Shown piece after piece: positions 18,498-27,354 of a DNA stretch of 64,000 nt (the stretch's first letter is position 1; every line of letters begins with the position of its first letter). Source of the DNA: Syntrophaceae bacterium UBA6087 (GTDB lineage Bacteria; Desulfobacterota; Desulfomonilia; UBA1062); the NCBI GenBank assembly GCA_002448235.1, contig DIXF01000014.1:1-64000 (forward strand), read 5' to 3'. The position numbers and the translations under genes were made by a program. The notes under the pieces were generated by a model, which was not told the origin of the DNA, did not search any database, and was given only the letters and a program-made list of their open reading frames with translations.

Positions 18498-20678
18498 TCA
18501 TCTTTCTGCAGGGCTGTCCTGAGCCATGAGATTCCTCACGAACTCGGTGTCCCTGATCCCGGCCAGATCCGGGTCCTTCCGGATGAGATCCAGGTCCCGG
18601 AATCCGCGGTCAATCGCCTGCCTGAGCCACGAAACCGCCTCGTCGGGCTTGTTCCACCTCGCGTACATGCACGCGAGGTTGTAATAGTTTTCAGGGTGCG
18701 CGGGCTGGATCTTCATGACGGCCTGCAGAAACTCTATGGCTTTGCCGTACTCCTGCCTGCCGGCATGAGAGAGCGCTATCCCGTACAAGGCCCCGACCGA
18801 ATCCGGCTTGATCGACAACGCCTGCTCATATGCGGCAATGGCCGCTTCAGTATCACCCTGCTGCTGTCTCAGTCCGGCCAGCTTTACATACAGCACCGGG
18901 TTGCCCGGGTCGGCTTGGAGCTCGCGTTCGATGGTTGCCGAGGCCTCCCTGTATCTTGCCTGGATCTCTTCAATCTTCCCGAGGCTGTTTTTCGCGTCGG
19001 CAAAGTCAGGCTGCAGCTCCAGTGCCTTTCTGAAAAACTCTGCGGCCCTGGCCGGGTCCGCCTTCTGCAGGTATGCATTTCCGAGGTTGTTGTAGGCCTT
19101 TGCCTTTCGGGGATCGATGCGCAGTATTGCATTATACTGCTCAATGGCCATTCCTATCTCCCCTTTCTGCATCAGAAGATTCCCCAGGTTGAGCCGTGCA
19201 TCGATGTGGTCGGGTTTGTTGCGGATGGATTCCTGAAGGCTCCCGATCGCATTGTCCGTCTTTCCCATCTTAATCAGCAAATCAGCCTGGTCATAAAGAA
19301 TGTACGGGTTCCCAGGGCTTATATCGAGTGCCTTCCCGAAATGGCTTAACGCCGTCTTATAGTCTTTCAGGCCGATATAGTGGAACGCGAGGGCTGAATG
19401 AGAGGGATAATTATCAGGGTTGATATCCAGGCTGCGGGTGAAAAGAGCGTGGTCATCCTTCCAGTAGCCGACCTGATGCCAGGAGACGGCGAAAAACGAT
19501 CCCAGGACAATAGCTGCCATGGCTGCCATGATCGGGGACTTGTACCTCGCGTTTCTGAAGAGGTCCGGGATCAGCCAGGCGAGGGCGACGAACAGGCCGA
19601 TATACGGCACATAGGCCCATCTCTCTGCATATGCAGGCCAGAGTCCTCCCTGCACGATTCCGATGACGGTTACGAACGTGCCAAGGAACCACAGCCAGCC
19701 CGTGATGAGATACGGGTATTTTCTGTATGCAAGGGCCGCTGCAGCGGTTATTGAAAGCAGCAGTGCCAGTGATGCAGCCACTGTCCATCCGGAAATGAAG
19801 GTGGGAAAGGGGTGGAATATTGTCAGATCCGTGGGCCAGACCATCTTGGAAAGATATATTGCATAGGAGACGACGGCATTCTGAATTTTGAGGCCCATAG
19901 GCACATGGTACGCGAGTATTTGATCGGTGACGGCAAGAGAGCGGATGGTGATGAGCCCGAAGAGAAAGGAGATGATGAGCAAGGGGACCTTTTCCATCAC
20001 CAGCTTCATGGAGTCCCGGGACTGCAATGCCTGAAGCAGGGTCTGCCCTTCTTTTATCCGTACCCGGTTGAGCGGCCAGTAATCCAGCAGGAGCAGGGTG
20101 AAGGGCAGCGTTATGAGCATGGGTTTGGCGAGAAGCCCAAGGCAGAAGGCCACGGCAACGAGGCAGTATCTCCGGGCAGTGTTATTCTGTGCATAGAACC
20201 AGTAAGCGATAAGGGTGAGAATCCAGAAGGTGGTGCTCAAGAGATTCTTCCGCTCGGTTATCCACGCAACGGTATCAACATTCACCGGGTGCAGGGCAAA
20301 GAGTGAGGCGGCGAAGGCGCTCCTCCGGAGCGAACCGGTCATGAGGTGCAGGGCAAGGAACAGCAGGACCGTATTGATCATGTGGTACAGGACGTTGCTC
20401 AGATGATGCATCCCGGCATTCAATCCGAAGAGCTCGCAGTCGAGCATGTGGGAGAGCCAGGTAAGCGGGTGCCAGTATGTCCTTTCGCCGGCATCGGAGA
20501 ACTTGAAAGACCATGCGAGGTTCTCGAGGGAGAAACCCCCGTTTACATGGGTATTCTTGGTTATGTAAAGCTTGTCGTCAAGCCAGATGAACGGGTGGTC
20601 TGCGACCTGCAGGTAGAGTGAAAAAACGGCCATAGCAAGGAGCAGGCATACCAGGGCAGCTCTCCAGCTGCCAAGCAT
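18498..20678 (-). CDS. TMTC-like multi-pass membrane protein with TPR repeats
   Basis: About 726 residues. The ATG at 20678 is preferred over the one at 20711 because AGGAAGG stands 5 bases before it, while the upstream ATG has no ribosome site. The loop after the first span holds the Asp-Asp pair (FIWLDDKLYITKN), followed by YWHPLTWLSHMLDCELFG and HPVNVDTVAWITERKN. The C-terminal half is TPR repeats with the cap YYNLACMYARW and GFRDLDLIRKDPDL. It is the closest relative of the convergent gene at 16141, and the pair look like a local duplication. Confidence 0.8.
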   Translation of the reverse strand: MLGSWRAALVCLLLAMAVFSLYLQVADHPFIWLDDKLYITKNTHVNGGFSLENLAWSFKFSDAGERTYWHPLTWLSHMLDCELFGLNAGMHHLSNVLYHMINTVLLFLALHLMTGSLRRSAFAASLFALHPVNVDTVAWITERKNLLSTTFWILTLIAYWFYAQNNTARRYCLVAVAFCLGLLAKPMLITLPFTLLLLDYWPLNRVRIKEGQTLLQALQSRDSMKLVMEKVPLLIISFLFGLITIRSLAVTDQILAYHVPMGLKIQNAVVSYAIYLSKMVWPTDLTIFHPFPTFISGWTVAASLALLLSITAAAALAYRKYPYLITGWLWFLGTFVTVIGIVQGGLWPAYAERWAYVPYIGLFVALAWLIPDLFRNARYKSPIMAAMAAIVLGSFFAVSWHQVGYWKDDHALFTRSLDINPDNYPSHSALAFHYIGLKDYKTALSHFGKALDISPGNPYILYDQADLLIKMGKTDNAIGSLQESIRNKPDHIDARLNLGNLLMQKGEIGMAIEQYNAILRIDPRKAKAYNNLGNAYLQKADPARAAEFFRKALELQPDFADAKNSLGKIEEIQARYREASATIERELQADPGNPVLYVKLAGLRQQQGDTEAAIAAYEQALSIKPDSVGALYGIALSHAGRQEYGKAIEFLQAVMKIQPAHPENYYNLACMYARWNKPDEAVSWLRQAIDRGFRDLDLIRKDPDLAGIRDTEFVRNLMAQDSPAER

Positions 20679-20740
20679 GTTTCCCTTCCTCTTCTCGCCA
20701 AGCCTATCCATAAATAACAGAAACCTGTAAGCGGGGTATG

Positions 20741-21598
20741 CTATTCAGTCATTTCCCAGTAAGGTTTATAGGTGCTCTTAAGCTTCAATCCTCGGTTTTC
20801 GAGGTATTGCTCGAAAACGTCTTTGCGCCAGATGTACTTATAGAGCCTGTTTATGAAGGCGCAGAGACTTACAGTCCTGGGTTTCGCTGCCTCGACAAGG
20901 TTGGCCATGGGTTTGCCGGACTTCATGTATCTCAGAATGTCGTACTTGGTCAGGAGTTCGCCTATCCTGAAATTCTTCTGGGTATAGAGGATCCCGGTCT
21001 TGGCATCGGCATATACCGGCACTGCCCCGTAATGCGTGGCGTGGTGGCGGATATCCAGCTGGTTGTCGCAGTCATTGAAAATGGCGCTCAGCGACTTGAA
21101 GTCCTGGTGCTTGTTCATTTTCAGCCAGTATCTCAGCTCAGAGGGGCTCATGGCGGTAGGTTTCGAGTGATCCATCTTTATGGGCTGGAAATGCGGGCGG
21201 TTCATGAGCATGAACATCTGGTTCGCTATGGCGCACGTTGCCTGGTACATGTCTTCGTTCAATGCGTCGAAGGCTTCTTTTGCCTCAAAGACCCGCAGGT
21301 CGAGGCTCGATTTATTGTCCAGGGGGGAATTGAAGAGCCTCTCGATTGTTTCCATCTGATAAAAGGCGCCGGCAAGCTTGACCTCCACCGTGTAGTGAAG
21401 GAGCTGGATATAGGCTATCTCGTTATGCTGCCCCGGTGTGAGGTCGCTGCCGTCGTCCGCGGTGTAATTATTGACGTCGAAATCCGCGGCAAGCTCGCGT
21501 ACGCCCCACCAGTAGTCAAGGGCGGTGAGGTCCTTATATTTTTCTTCTTTATCTTTTCCGCTACATCTGTGGCGGTCTATAATTTCCGGTTTAGGCAT
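20741..21598 (-). CDS. Uncharacterised protein with a HEPN-like R-x4-H motif
   Basis: A 285-residue soluble protein I do not recognise. It looks mostly helical and is rich in aromatic residues (DYWWGVREL, FYQMETIERLF). The segment LDIRHHATHYG holds R-x4-H with a polar residue after the Arg, the spacing found in HEPN-family RNases and nucleotide-binding proteins. It sits alone between the glycan region and selA, with no obvious antitoxin or nucleotidyltransferase partner. HEPN membership is an unverified suggestion; it may equally be a lineage-specific protein of other function. Confidence 0.6.
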   Translation of the reverse strand: MPKPEIIDRHRCSGKDKEEKYKDLTALDYWWGVRELAADFDVNNYTADDGSDLTPGQHNEIAYIQLLHYTVEVKLAGAFYQMETIERLFNSPLDNKSSLDLRVFEAKEAFDALNEDMYQATCAIANQMFMLMNRPHFQPIKMDHSKPTAMSPSELRYWLKMNKHQDFKSLSAIFNDCDNQLDIRHHATHYGAVPVYADAKTGILYTQKNFRIGELLTKYDILRYMKSGKPMANLVEAAKPRTVSLCAFINRLYKYIWRKDVFEQYLENRGLKLKSTYKPYWEMTE

Positions 21599-21917
21599 GC
21601 GGTTTCCCCATGGATGTGTATGGATTCATTGCGATTCCCGGTCCATTCCAGCGACATCCTATGCCATGGTCGATGGATTGTTATCCTCCAGAATTCCCAA
21701 TGCATTCAATAATGGAACCATTCATTCAAGCTATAATCCTTACACAAATCGTAACAAACAATCAATCGGTTTTCCATCAAATAGATTTCTCTTGCACATG
21801 CCGCCGGATTGTCCTTCAAGGGACAGGATACAGGTGAAAGGGCACTTCATTATTTATATTATTTGTACAAGGTGATAAGATAATAAAAACAGGAAGAAGC
21901 AAAGGAGTGCCTTAATC
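21599..21917. other. Divergent intergenic region before selA
   Basis: 319 bp between the R-x4-H protein (minus) and selA (plus). The last 60 bases are very AT-rich and probably contain the selA promoter, but no convincing box pair stands out. I looked for a tRNA-Sec here and did not see one. Confidence 0.5.
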
Positions 21918-23279
21918 GTGAACGATGCGTACCGGACGATCCCGAAGGTGGATGTGCTGTTGAACGAACCTGTTCTGGCGGGGCTTCCCTATTCTCAGGA
22001 GCTGATAAAGCGTGCGGTTCAAAAGGCGCTGGTCGGAATACGGGAGGAAATCGCCTCGGGGGTCCTGCAGAAGAGCCCGGACGCAGCCCGGGTAGCGGCA
22101 GGTGTCGCAAAAGAGATCGGAAAAGTCATGGAATCGGGCCTGAAGTCCGTGATCAATGCGTCGGGTGTGGTCGTGTATACGAATCTCGGCAGGGCACCTT
22201 TATCCGAGGAAGCGGTCGATGCCGTGGTCATGGCCGCCCGGGGCTACTCCGACCTGGAATACGATCTCGAAGAGGGAGGACGCGGCTCGCGCCAGAACCA
22301 TATCCGCCCCATCACCCGCTACTTCTTCGGCGCGGAAGATGCCCTGGTGGTGAACAACAACGCCGCAGCCGTCCTGCTCATCCTCAACACCATCGCGAAA
22401 GGCAAAGAGGTCATCGTCTCGCGGGGTGAGCTCGTGGAGATCGGAGGCTCCTTCAGGGTGCCCGAAGTGATGGCCATGAGCGGCGCCGTTATGAAGGAAG
22501 TCGGCGCCACCAACAAGACAAATCTGTCCGACTACCGCAGCGCGATCACGGACAATACCGGCCTCATCCTCAAAGTCCACCGGAGCAATTTTGCCATCGT
22601 GGGCTTCACCGAGGAGGTCGAGATCAGGGAGCTGTCGGGCCTTGCGCGCGAGTACGGCATCCCGATGTACGTGGACATGGGCTCAGGCGTGCCTTTCGAC
22701 CTCGCGCCCTACGGCATTCCGGACGAGTGGACCATCCCCTCATGCCTGGAATATGCCGACGTGCTCTCGTTCAGCGGTGACAAGGTGCTCGGCGGCCCAC
22801 AGGCGGGCATCATACTGGGTAAAGCGGAGCCGGTCGGGGAAATGGCCAAGAATCCCCTGCACCGGGCGGTGCGCATCGATAAGCTTGCCATCGCGTCTTT
22901 GAGTACGACGTTCAGGCTCATGTCAAAGCAGGAGTTCGAAAAGATCCCGGTGCTCAGGATGATTATCGAGCCCCCCGACTACGTGCGGTCGCGGGCAGAA
23001 AAGCTCGTTTCCCTCCTTGCGGGGCGTACGGCCGAGGTCGTTCCCACCCGGGCGGTTGTCGGCGGCGGGTCGGCCCCCACGAAGAGCTTCCCCTCGTACG
23101 GGGTGCTTATCGCCGTCCCCAAGGCCACAACTGTCCACGCCCGCCTGAGAAAAGGGCAGCCTGCGGTTGTGGCGCGCATAGAGGAAGACAGGCTTATCTT
23201 CGATATGAAGGCCGTCGATCCCTCCTCGATCCCGCTCCTGGCGGAATGCATAACCAGGGCCCTCGACGATGTCTCATAG
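21918..23279 (+). CDS. selA: L-seryl-tRNA(Sec) selenium transferase
   Basis: A 453-residue PLP enzyme of the SelA family and full length. The sequence has the SelA signatures INASGVVVYTNLGRAPLSEE, RGELVEIGGSFRVPEVM and the PLP-lysine region SFSGDKVLGGPQAG near residue 289. It converts Ser-tRNA(Sec) to Sec-tRNA(Sec) using selenophosphate. The GTG start has AAGGAG ten bases upstream. The next gene is not selB, as it often is, but a pseudouridine synthase, and no selD or selC is seen in the window. Its presence implies selenoproteins, such as formate dehydrogenase, elsewhere in the genome. Confidence 0.95.
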   Translation: MNDAYRTIPKVDVLLNEPVLAGLPYSQELIKRAVQKALVGIREEIASGVLQKSPDAARVAAGVAKEIGKVMESGLKSVINASGVVVYTNLGRAPLSEEAVDAVVMAARGYSDLEYDLEEGGRGSRQNHIRPITRYFFGAEDALVVNNNAAAVLLILNTIAKGKEVIVSRGELVEIGGSFRVPEVMAMSGAVMKEVGATNKTNLSDYRSAITDNTGLILKVHRSNFAIVGFTEEVEIRELSGLAREYGIPMYVDMGSGVPFDLAPYGIPDEWTIPSCLEYADVLSFSGDKVLGGPQAGIILGKAEPVGEMAKNPLHRAVRIDKLAIASLSTTFRLMSKQEFEKIPVLRMIIEPPDYVRSRAEKLVSLLAGRTAEVVPTRAVVGGGSAPTKSFPSYGVLIAVPKATTVHARLRKGQPAVVARIEEDRLIFDMKAVDPSSIPLLAECITRALDDVS

Positions 23280-23378
23280 GATAGAGATAAACAGCCGGGG
23301 CGAGGCCAGGAATAATCCTCGGAAACATATCCTGTATGGGCTCGTGATCCATCTGCCTCAAAGGGGAGCCTGAGCCGC

Positions 23379-24350
23379 GTGGAAGAGGAGCTGAACATCG
23401 CCATCGATCAAACCGGAGAAGGTTTACGGCTCGACGTGTTCCTCTCCCGGCATATGCCCCTTACCCGGTCTGCGGCTGCGAAGAGTATCGACCAGGGCCG
23501 CGTCCTGGTGGACGGAAAGGTCAGAAAGCCGTCTTTCAAATTGCAGGAAGGCATGCATGTCCACGCGCGGATCATTGCCGTCGACGAAGGTCAAGGCCTT
23601 GAAGGCCTCGACATCCCCCTGCACATCCTGTACGAAGACCCCGACATAATCGTCATAAACAAGCCGGCAGGGCTGGTAGTGCATCCGGGCGCGGGAGAGA
23701 ACAGGGGCACCCTGGTGAACGCCCTGATCCACCGGTATCCCGAGATCGCAAACGTAGGTGCCACGGATAGGCCCGGGATCGTCCACCGCCTGGACAAACT
23801 GACGTCCGGCGTCATGGTCGCCGCCCGGAGCGGTGAAGCCTGTGGAAAGCTTTCTGCCGCGTTCAAGGAGCACCGGCATTCGAGGATCTATCTGGCGATC
23901 TGCTACGGCCGTCCCGGAGAACCTGCAGGAAAGATCGAGACCTTCATGCGGCGCAACCCGAGGGACAGAAAAAAGATGAGCTCCAAGGTCCCGGAAGGAA
24001 GGCGCGCGGTCACCAACTGGCAGGTGCTGAAAGGATGGGGGCAGCTGTCTCTCCTGGAGCTGAGCCTGGAGACGGGCCGAACCCACCAGATCAGGGTTCA
24101 CCTCTCCGATATGGGCCACCCCGTGGTGGGCGACCCCGAGTATGGAGGACGGAACCGGGCGAACACTATCAAAGACCCAGTCCTTAAATCCCGGATCAAG
24201 TCTTTGGGCCGTCAGATGCTCCACGCCCATAAACTGGGCATTATCCACCCCGTTACCGGTGAATGGATGGAGTTCGTTGCCGAGCCCCCGGAAGATTTCC
24301 AAAAGCTGGTCTCCCTGCTCGATGAGCGGTGCGGCGATAACAATTTATAG
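23379..24350 (+). CDS. rluD: RluA/RluD-family 23S rRNA pseudouridine synthase
   Basis: A 323-residue protein with an N-terminal S4 domain (RLDVFLSRHMPLTRSAAAKS at residues 17-36) and a C-terminal synthase domain. The catalytic Asp lies in GIVHRLDKLTSGVMV near residue 140, the RluA-class HRLDxxTSG motif. GRTHQIRVHLSDMGHPVVGD is the second family signature. It isomerises uridine in 23S rRNA. Length and domain order fit RluD best, though RluC-like activity is not excluded. The GTG start follows AAGGGGAG at a spacing of ten. Confidence 0.88.
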   Translation: MEEELNIAIDQTGEGLRLDVFLSRHMPLTRSAAAKSIDQGRVLVDGKVRKPSFKLQEGMHVHARIIAVDEGQGLEGLDIPLHILYEDPDIIVINKPAGLVVHPGAGENRGTLVNALIHRYPEIANVGATDRPGIVHRLDKLTSGVMVAARSGEACGKLSAAFKEHRHSRIYLAICYGRPGEPAGKIETFMRRNPRDRKKMSSKVPEGRRAVTNWQVLKGWGQLSLLELSLETGRTHQIRVHLSDMGHPVVGDPEYGGRNRANTIKDPVLKSRIKSLGRQMLHAHKLGIIHPVTGEWMEFVAEPPEDFQKLVSLLDERCGDNNL

Positions 24351-24446
24351 AGGAATTTCTCGAGCTAAGTATGGCAAATGCCAATGAATTGTCTGCTGAT
24401 GCCGTTTTGCGAGAAGAAAGGGGTTTGTTTTTTGCCGGTATTATGA

Positions 24447-24851
24447 TTGAATATCCCCATGCAAAAAGTCTCAGACATCTTAGACAGGAAGTATAAAGGA
24501 TTCGGCAAGGTCGTCAGGATTCGCAAGCTTTGGGCAGAGATCGTGGGCGAGGTGTTGAACTCCCACACGGAGCCGGTACAGCTCAAGGGGAACACCTTGC
24601 TGGTTCTGTGCGACTCGCCTGCGTGGGTACAGCAGATGAGCATCCTTTCGCTTACCCTGACACAGAGGATTCACGAGGTCGGCAAGGTCAGGGTCGACAG
24701 GATAGAAGCCAAGTTCGGCGTGAAAAGGGCTCCGGAGCAGAAGAAAAGGGTCCGCAGGACACTCAGGAAGCCGGATATCGATCCGGCGGATGTGGAAAAG
24801 ATTACAAATCCGGGTTTACGGGAAGCGGTGAGAAAGCTCCTCGAAGGGTAG
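24447..24851 (+). CDS. DciA/DUF721-family protein
   Basis: A 134-residue basic protein with the DUF721 signature: LWAEIVGEVLNSHTEP followed by LLVLCDSPAWVQQMSIL. This family includes DciA, which loads or operates the replicative helicase in bacteria lacking DnaC. The C-terminal 50 residues are charged and probably unfolded. The frame opens at a TTG; an ATG at 24459 (MQKVSDILDRKY) is the more typical start. It lies ahead of a membrane-anchored protein with which it is probably cotranscribed (gap 9 bases). Confidence 0.7.
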   Translation: MNIPMQKVSDILDRKYKGFGKVVRIRKLWAEIVGEVLNSHTEPVQLKGNTLLVLCDSPAWVQQMSILSLTLTQRIHEVGKVRVDRIEAKFGVKRAPEQKKRVRRTLRKPDIDPADVEKITNPGLREAVRKLLEG

Positions 24852-24860
24852 GGAGAGACA

Positions 24861-25559
24861 ATGGCCGAGCAGGGGAAGAAGCTTACACGGATAGTGTGGG
24901 TACTGGGTTCCGTATTTGTACTCGTCACTGTTCTCTGGATACTCTCCATCAAGGGCATCATTCCCCTGACCTATACGAATGCCGGCACCCCTGCCGGTCT
25001 GATCGGATTTCTCGAATCCCCCCGCGACGACATGAGGGGGATCAAGGTGAACGGGCATTTTCTCGAGATCGGCAAGAGGCCGTCTCTCCAGATCCTGAAA
25101 AACTACAACAAGCCCATGTATCTCCTGAGGCCTTACCGGCAGGTGAGGCTCCTTACCAGGAGCCTGACAAAGGCCGAGGTCCTGGATTTCTGCATGAACG
25201 TTTCCAAAAAAGATTTCGAGGGCTTAAAAGCCCAGGTAGAATCAGGGAAAAACGTCACGGTCGCCTGGAGCGGGAGTATCGAGGGCAGGGACGTCCGGCT
25301 GATCAAGGCGACACTTTTCAGCTACCTCGTGCTCGGGATCTCGGAAAAGCCGGTGTTCCTGACGCAGGTGGAGCTTGCAAAAAGGTTCGGGATGAAGGAA
25401 GACCTCATCCTCTCGCGGATCATCCCCATCCAGCAGAAGTGGTATGATGAGCTGGCATCGAGCCGGTCTATCGATTCGCCGTACCCGGTCAGATATATCC
25501 CGCCGATCCAGGACGAGCTCGTTGCGTGGCTTGGCGAAAGGGCCTTTACGGGAATGTAA
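24861..25559 (+). CDS. Uncharacterised membrane-anchored protein
   Basis: A 232-residue protein I do not recognise. One strong membrane span at residues 11-31 (VWVLGSVFVLVTVLWIL) follows a short basic N-terminus, so the rest probably faces the periplasm. The soluble part has no Cys pairs, metal motifs or catalytic signature that I can identify. GGGAGAGACA provides a fair ribosome site. It follows the DUF721 gene closely and precedes the acyl-CoA dehydrogenase promoter. Confidence 0.65.
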   Translation: MAEQGKKLTRIVWVLGSVFVLVTVLWILSIKGIIPLTYTNAGTPAGLIGFLESPRDDMRGIKVNGHFLEIGKRPSLQILKNYNKPMYLLRPYRQVRLLTRSLTKAEVLDFCMNVSKKDFEGLKAQVESGKNVTVAWSGSIEGRDVRLIKATLFSYLVLGISEKPVFLTQVELAKRFGMKEDLILSRIIPIQQKWYDELASSRSIDSPYPVRYIPPIQDELVAWLGERAFTGM

Positions 25560-25632
25560 TCCCTGCCGGTGCGCTGCTCCGCAGTTTCCGGTGTTCACGC
25601 GTCTCTTCCGGCATCCCGCAGCTCGATGAAAT

Positions 25633-25655
25633 AAGTGTAAACACTGTTTACACTT
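25633..25655. promoter_or_regulatory. Perfect 23-bp palindromic operator
   Basis: AAGTGTAAACA and TGTTTACACTT are perfect 11-bp arms around a single C. The right arm includes the -35 box of the acyl-CoA dehydrogenase promoter, so a bound protein would block RNA polymerase. TetR-family repressors of fatty-acid genes use sites of this size; the TetR gene just downstream of the dehydrogenase is the obvious candidate. Confidence 0.75.
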
Positions 25656-25675
25656 GCAAATAAATATCTTATTAT
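25647..25675 (+). promoter_or_regulatory. Sigma-70-type promoter of the acyl-CoA dehydrogenase
   Basis: TTTACA and TATTAT are separated by 17 bases, each five of six to consensus. The palindrome at 25633-25655 covers the -35 box. Transcription would start near 25682. Confidence 0.65.
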
Positions 25676-25727
25676 TCCTCTTAAATACGCATTATCCGAA
25701 CATCGACGAAAGAGGAGGGTAGAAAAA

Positions 25728-27320
25728 ATGTCAGGGCCGGACAGGAACAATCCATACAGTTTCGACGAGTTTCTCCAGTGGCGCAGAGGCGTGAACTACT
25801 ACCGGGACGATCCCTTTTTCCAGAAACTGCTGCGGCACTACTGCGGCGACGGCTGGGAAGAAGTCGACGAAGGGCTTCAAAAGATGTCCGACAAGGTTTC
25901 CTTCCGGTGGAGAGACTTTGCGGAAAAGATCGCGCCGCCCGAGCACAGGCCCTACATCAAGCATTATGACGGCCACAACCACCGGATCGACCGGATCGTC
26001 AGGCCGCTGGAGACAGAGATCATGGAAAAGGAGATCTTCTCCGAAGCCCTCTTCTCGGACAAGACGTCTCCCTGGCTCAAGCTCGCCAAGATGTACCTCA
26101 TCTACCAGAACGGAGAGGCGTGCATCGCCTGTCCTATCACCTGCACCGAGGGCCTCGTCGAGCTGCTCGAGAAGTTCGCGGACACCCCGGAAACCAGGCG
26201 CATCCTTCAACACTGCAAGGAGGGAATAGACGGAGATTTCGCCATAGGCGCACAGTATCTTTCCGAGATCCAGGGCGGCTCCGACGTTCCTTCCAATGTC
26301 CTGGAGGCTGTTCAGGAAGAGGGCCGGTGGCGGCTGTACGGCACGAAGTTCTTCTGCTCCGCAACGCACGCGGATTATGCGGTGGTGACCGCGAAGCCTG
26401 AAGGCTCCGAAGATGTTGCGCTCTTCGTCGTACCCTCCTGGCTGCCCGGCAATAAGGACAAAGAGATCAGGAACGGGTATACCATCGACCGCATCAAGTG
26501 GAAGATGGGGACCTCCGAGCTCACCACTGCGGAGATCACCTTTGACGGCGCCGTCGCATACCCGGTCGGCCCGCTCGACCGTGGGGTGGCAAACGTGGTG
26601 GGCATCGTGCTCACGTATTCACGGCTCACGGTGGGGCTTTCCGCTGCGGCATTCATGGCCAGGGCTGCCAGGGAGGCACGGGCATATGCAGGGTTCAGAG
26701 ATGCCTTCGGGCTTCGGATCGGCCGGTTCCCCCTGCTGGAGGGTCAGCTCAGGTCAATCGAGAAGTCTTCACGAAGGACTGTCGCGGCGGCGTTCAAGCT
26801 CTATAATGACTTCCTGTCCCTTCCCGGCGGGATCAAGGGAGGCCTCGTCACGGACGAGACCGCTGCGCAGAAGAAAAAGCGTTTCGCTGTGCGCGAGCTC
26901 ATCATGCTTCAGAAAATCGCCGCCTCCTGGGACTGCACCGATACCATCCGTCTTGCCATGTCCGTATTCGGCGGCCACGGCATCATGGAAGACTTTTCGT
27001 CCCTGCCGAGGCTCTTCAGGGACTCGGCGATCAACGAGCTCTGGGAAGGACCCAGAAACGTTCTCCTGACGCAGATACACCGGGATTTCCAGCGCGCGTC
27101 GTCCTGGTACAGGCCTTCGGAATTCGTACGGAACATCCTGGCAGGGTCTGATGAGGGACTGGTTGCCGGGCTCGGTGCAGAGATGGATGAGCTCATCGCT
27201 TATCCAAACCTCTTTGCCATGGATGAGAAGACCCTGGATATCTGCAGGCGGTGGGATGCATTCTGTCACGACCTCTATCATGCCTACCAGGACGCTGCAC
27301 TCGGGGAGGTCGGAGACTAA
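25728..27320 (+). CDS. Acyl-CoA dehydrogenase
   Basis: A 530-residue flavoprotein of the acyl-CoA dehydrogenase superfamily, in the longer AidB/FadE-like size class. The FAD/substrate motif YLSEIQGGSDV lies near residue 180, and the C-terminal helical domain carries GGHGIMEDFSSLPRLFRDSA and NELWEGPRNVLL, where the Glu is in the position of the catalytic base. It oxidises an acyl-CoA to the enoyl-CoA; the chain length cannot be told. AGGAGG precedes the ATG. It stands alone, with a promoter overlapped by a palindrome and a convergent TetR gene behind it, which suggests repression by that regulator. Confidence 0.88.
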   Translation: MSGPDRNNPYSFDEFLQWRRGVNYYRDDPFFQKLLRHYCGDGWEEVDEGLQKMSDKVSFRWRDFAEKIAPPEHRPYIKHYDGHNHRIDRIVRPLETEIMEKEIFSEALFSDKTSPWLKLAKMYLIYQNGEACIACPITCTEGLVELLEKFADTPETRRILQHCKEGIDGDFAIGAQYLSEIQGGSDVPSNVLEAVQEEGRWRLYGTKFFCSATHADYAVVTAKPEGSEDVALFVVPSWLPGNKDKEIRNGYTIDRIKWKMGTSELTTAEITFDGAVAYPVGPLDRGVANVVGIVLTYSRLTVGLSAAAFMARAAREARAYAGFRDAFGLRIGRFPLLEGQLRSIEKSSRRTVAAAFKLYNDFLSLPGGIKGGLVTDETAAQKKKRFAVRELIMLQKIAASWDCTDTIRLAMSVFGGHGIMEDFSSLPRLFRDSAINELWEGPRNVLLTQIHRDFQRASSWYRPSEFVRNILAGSDEGLVAGLGAEMDELIAYPNLFAMDEKTLDICRRWDAFCHDLYHAYQDAALGEVGD

Positions 27321-27354
27321 GGTTTCATGACTTCGTAAGAGCGGACAAGGCCTC

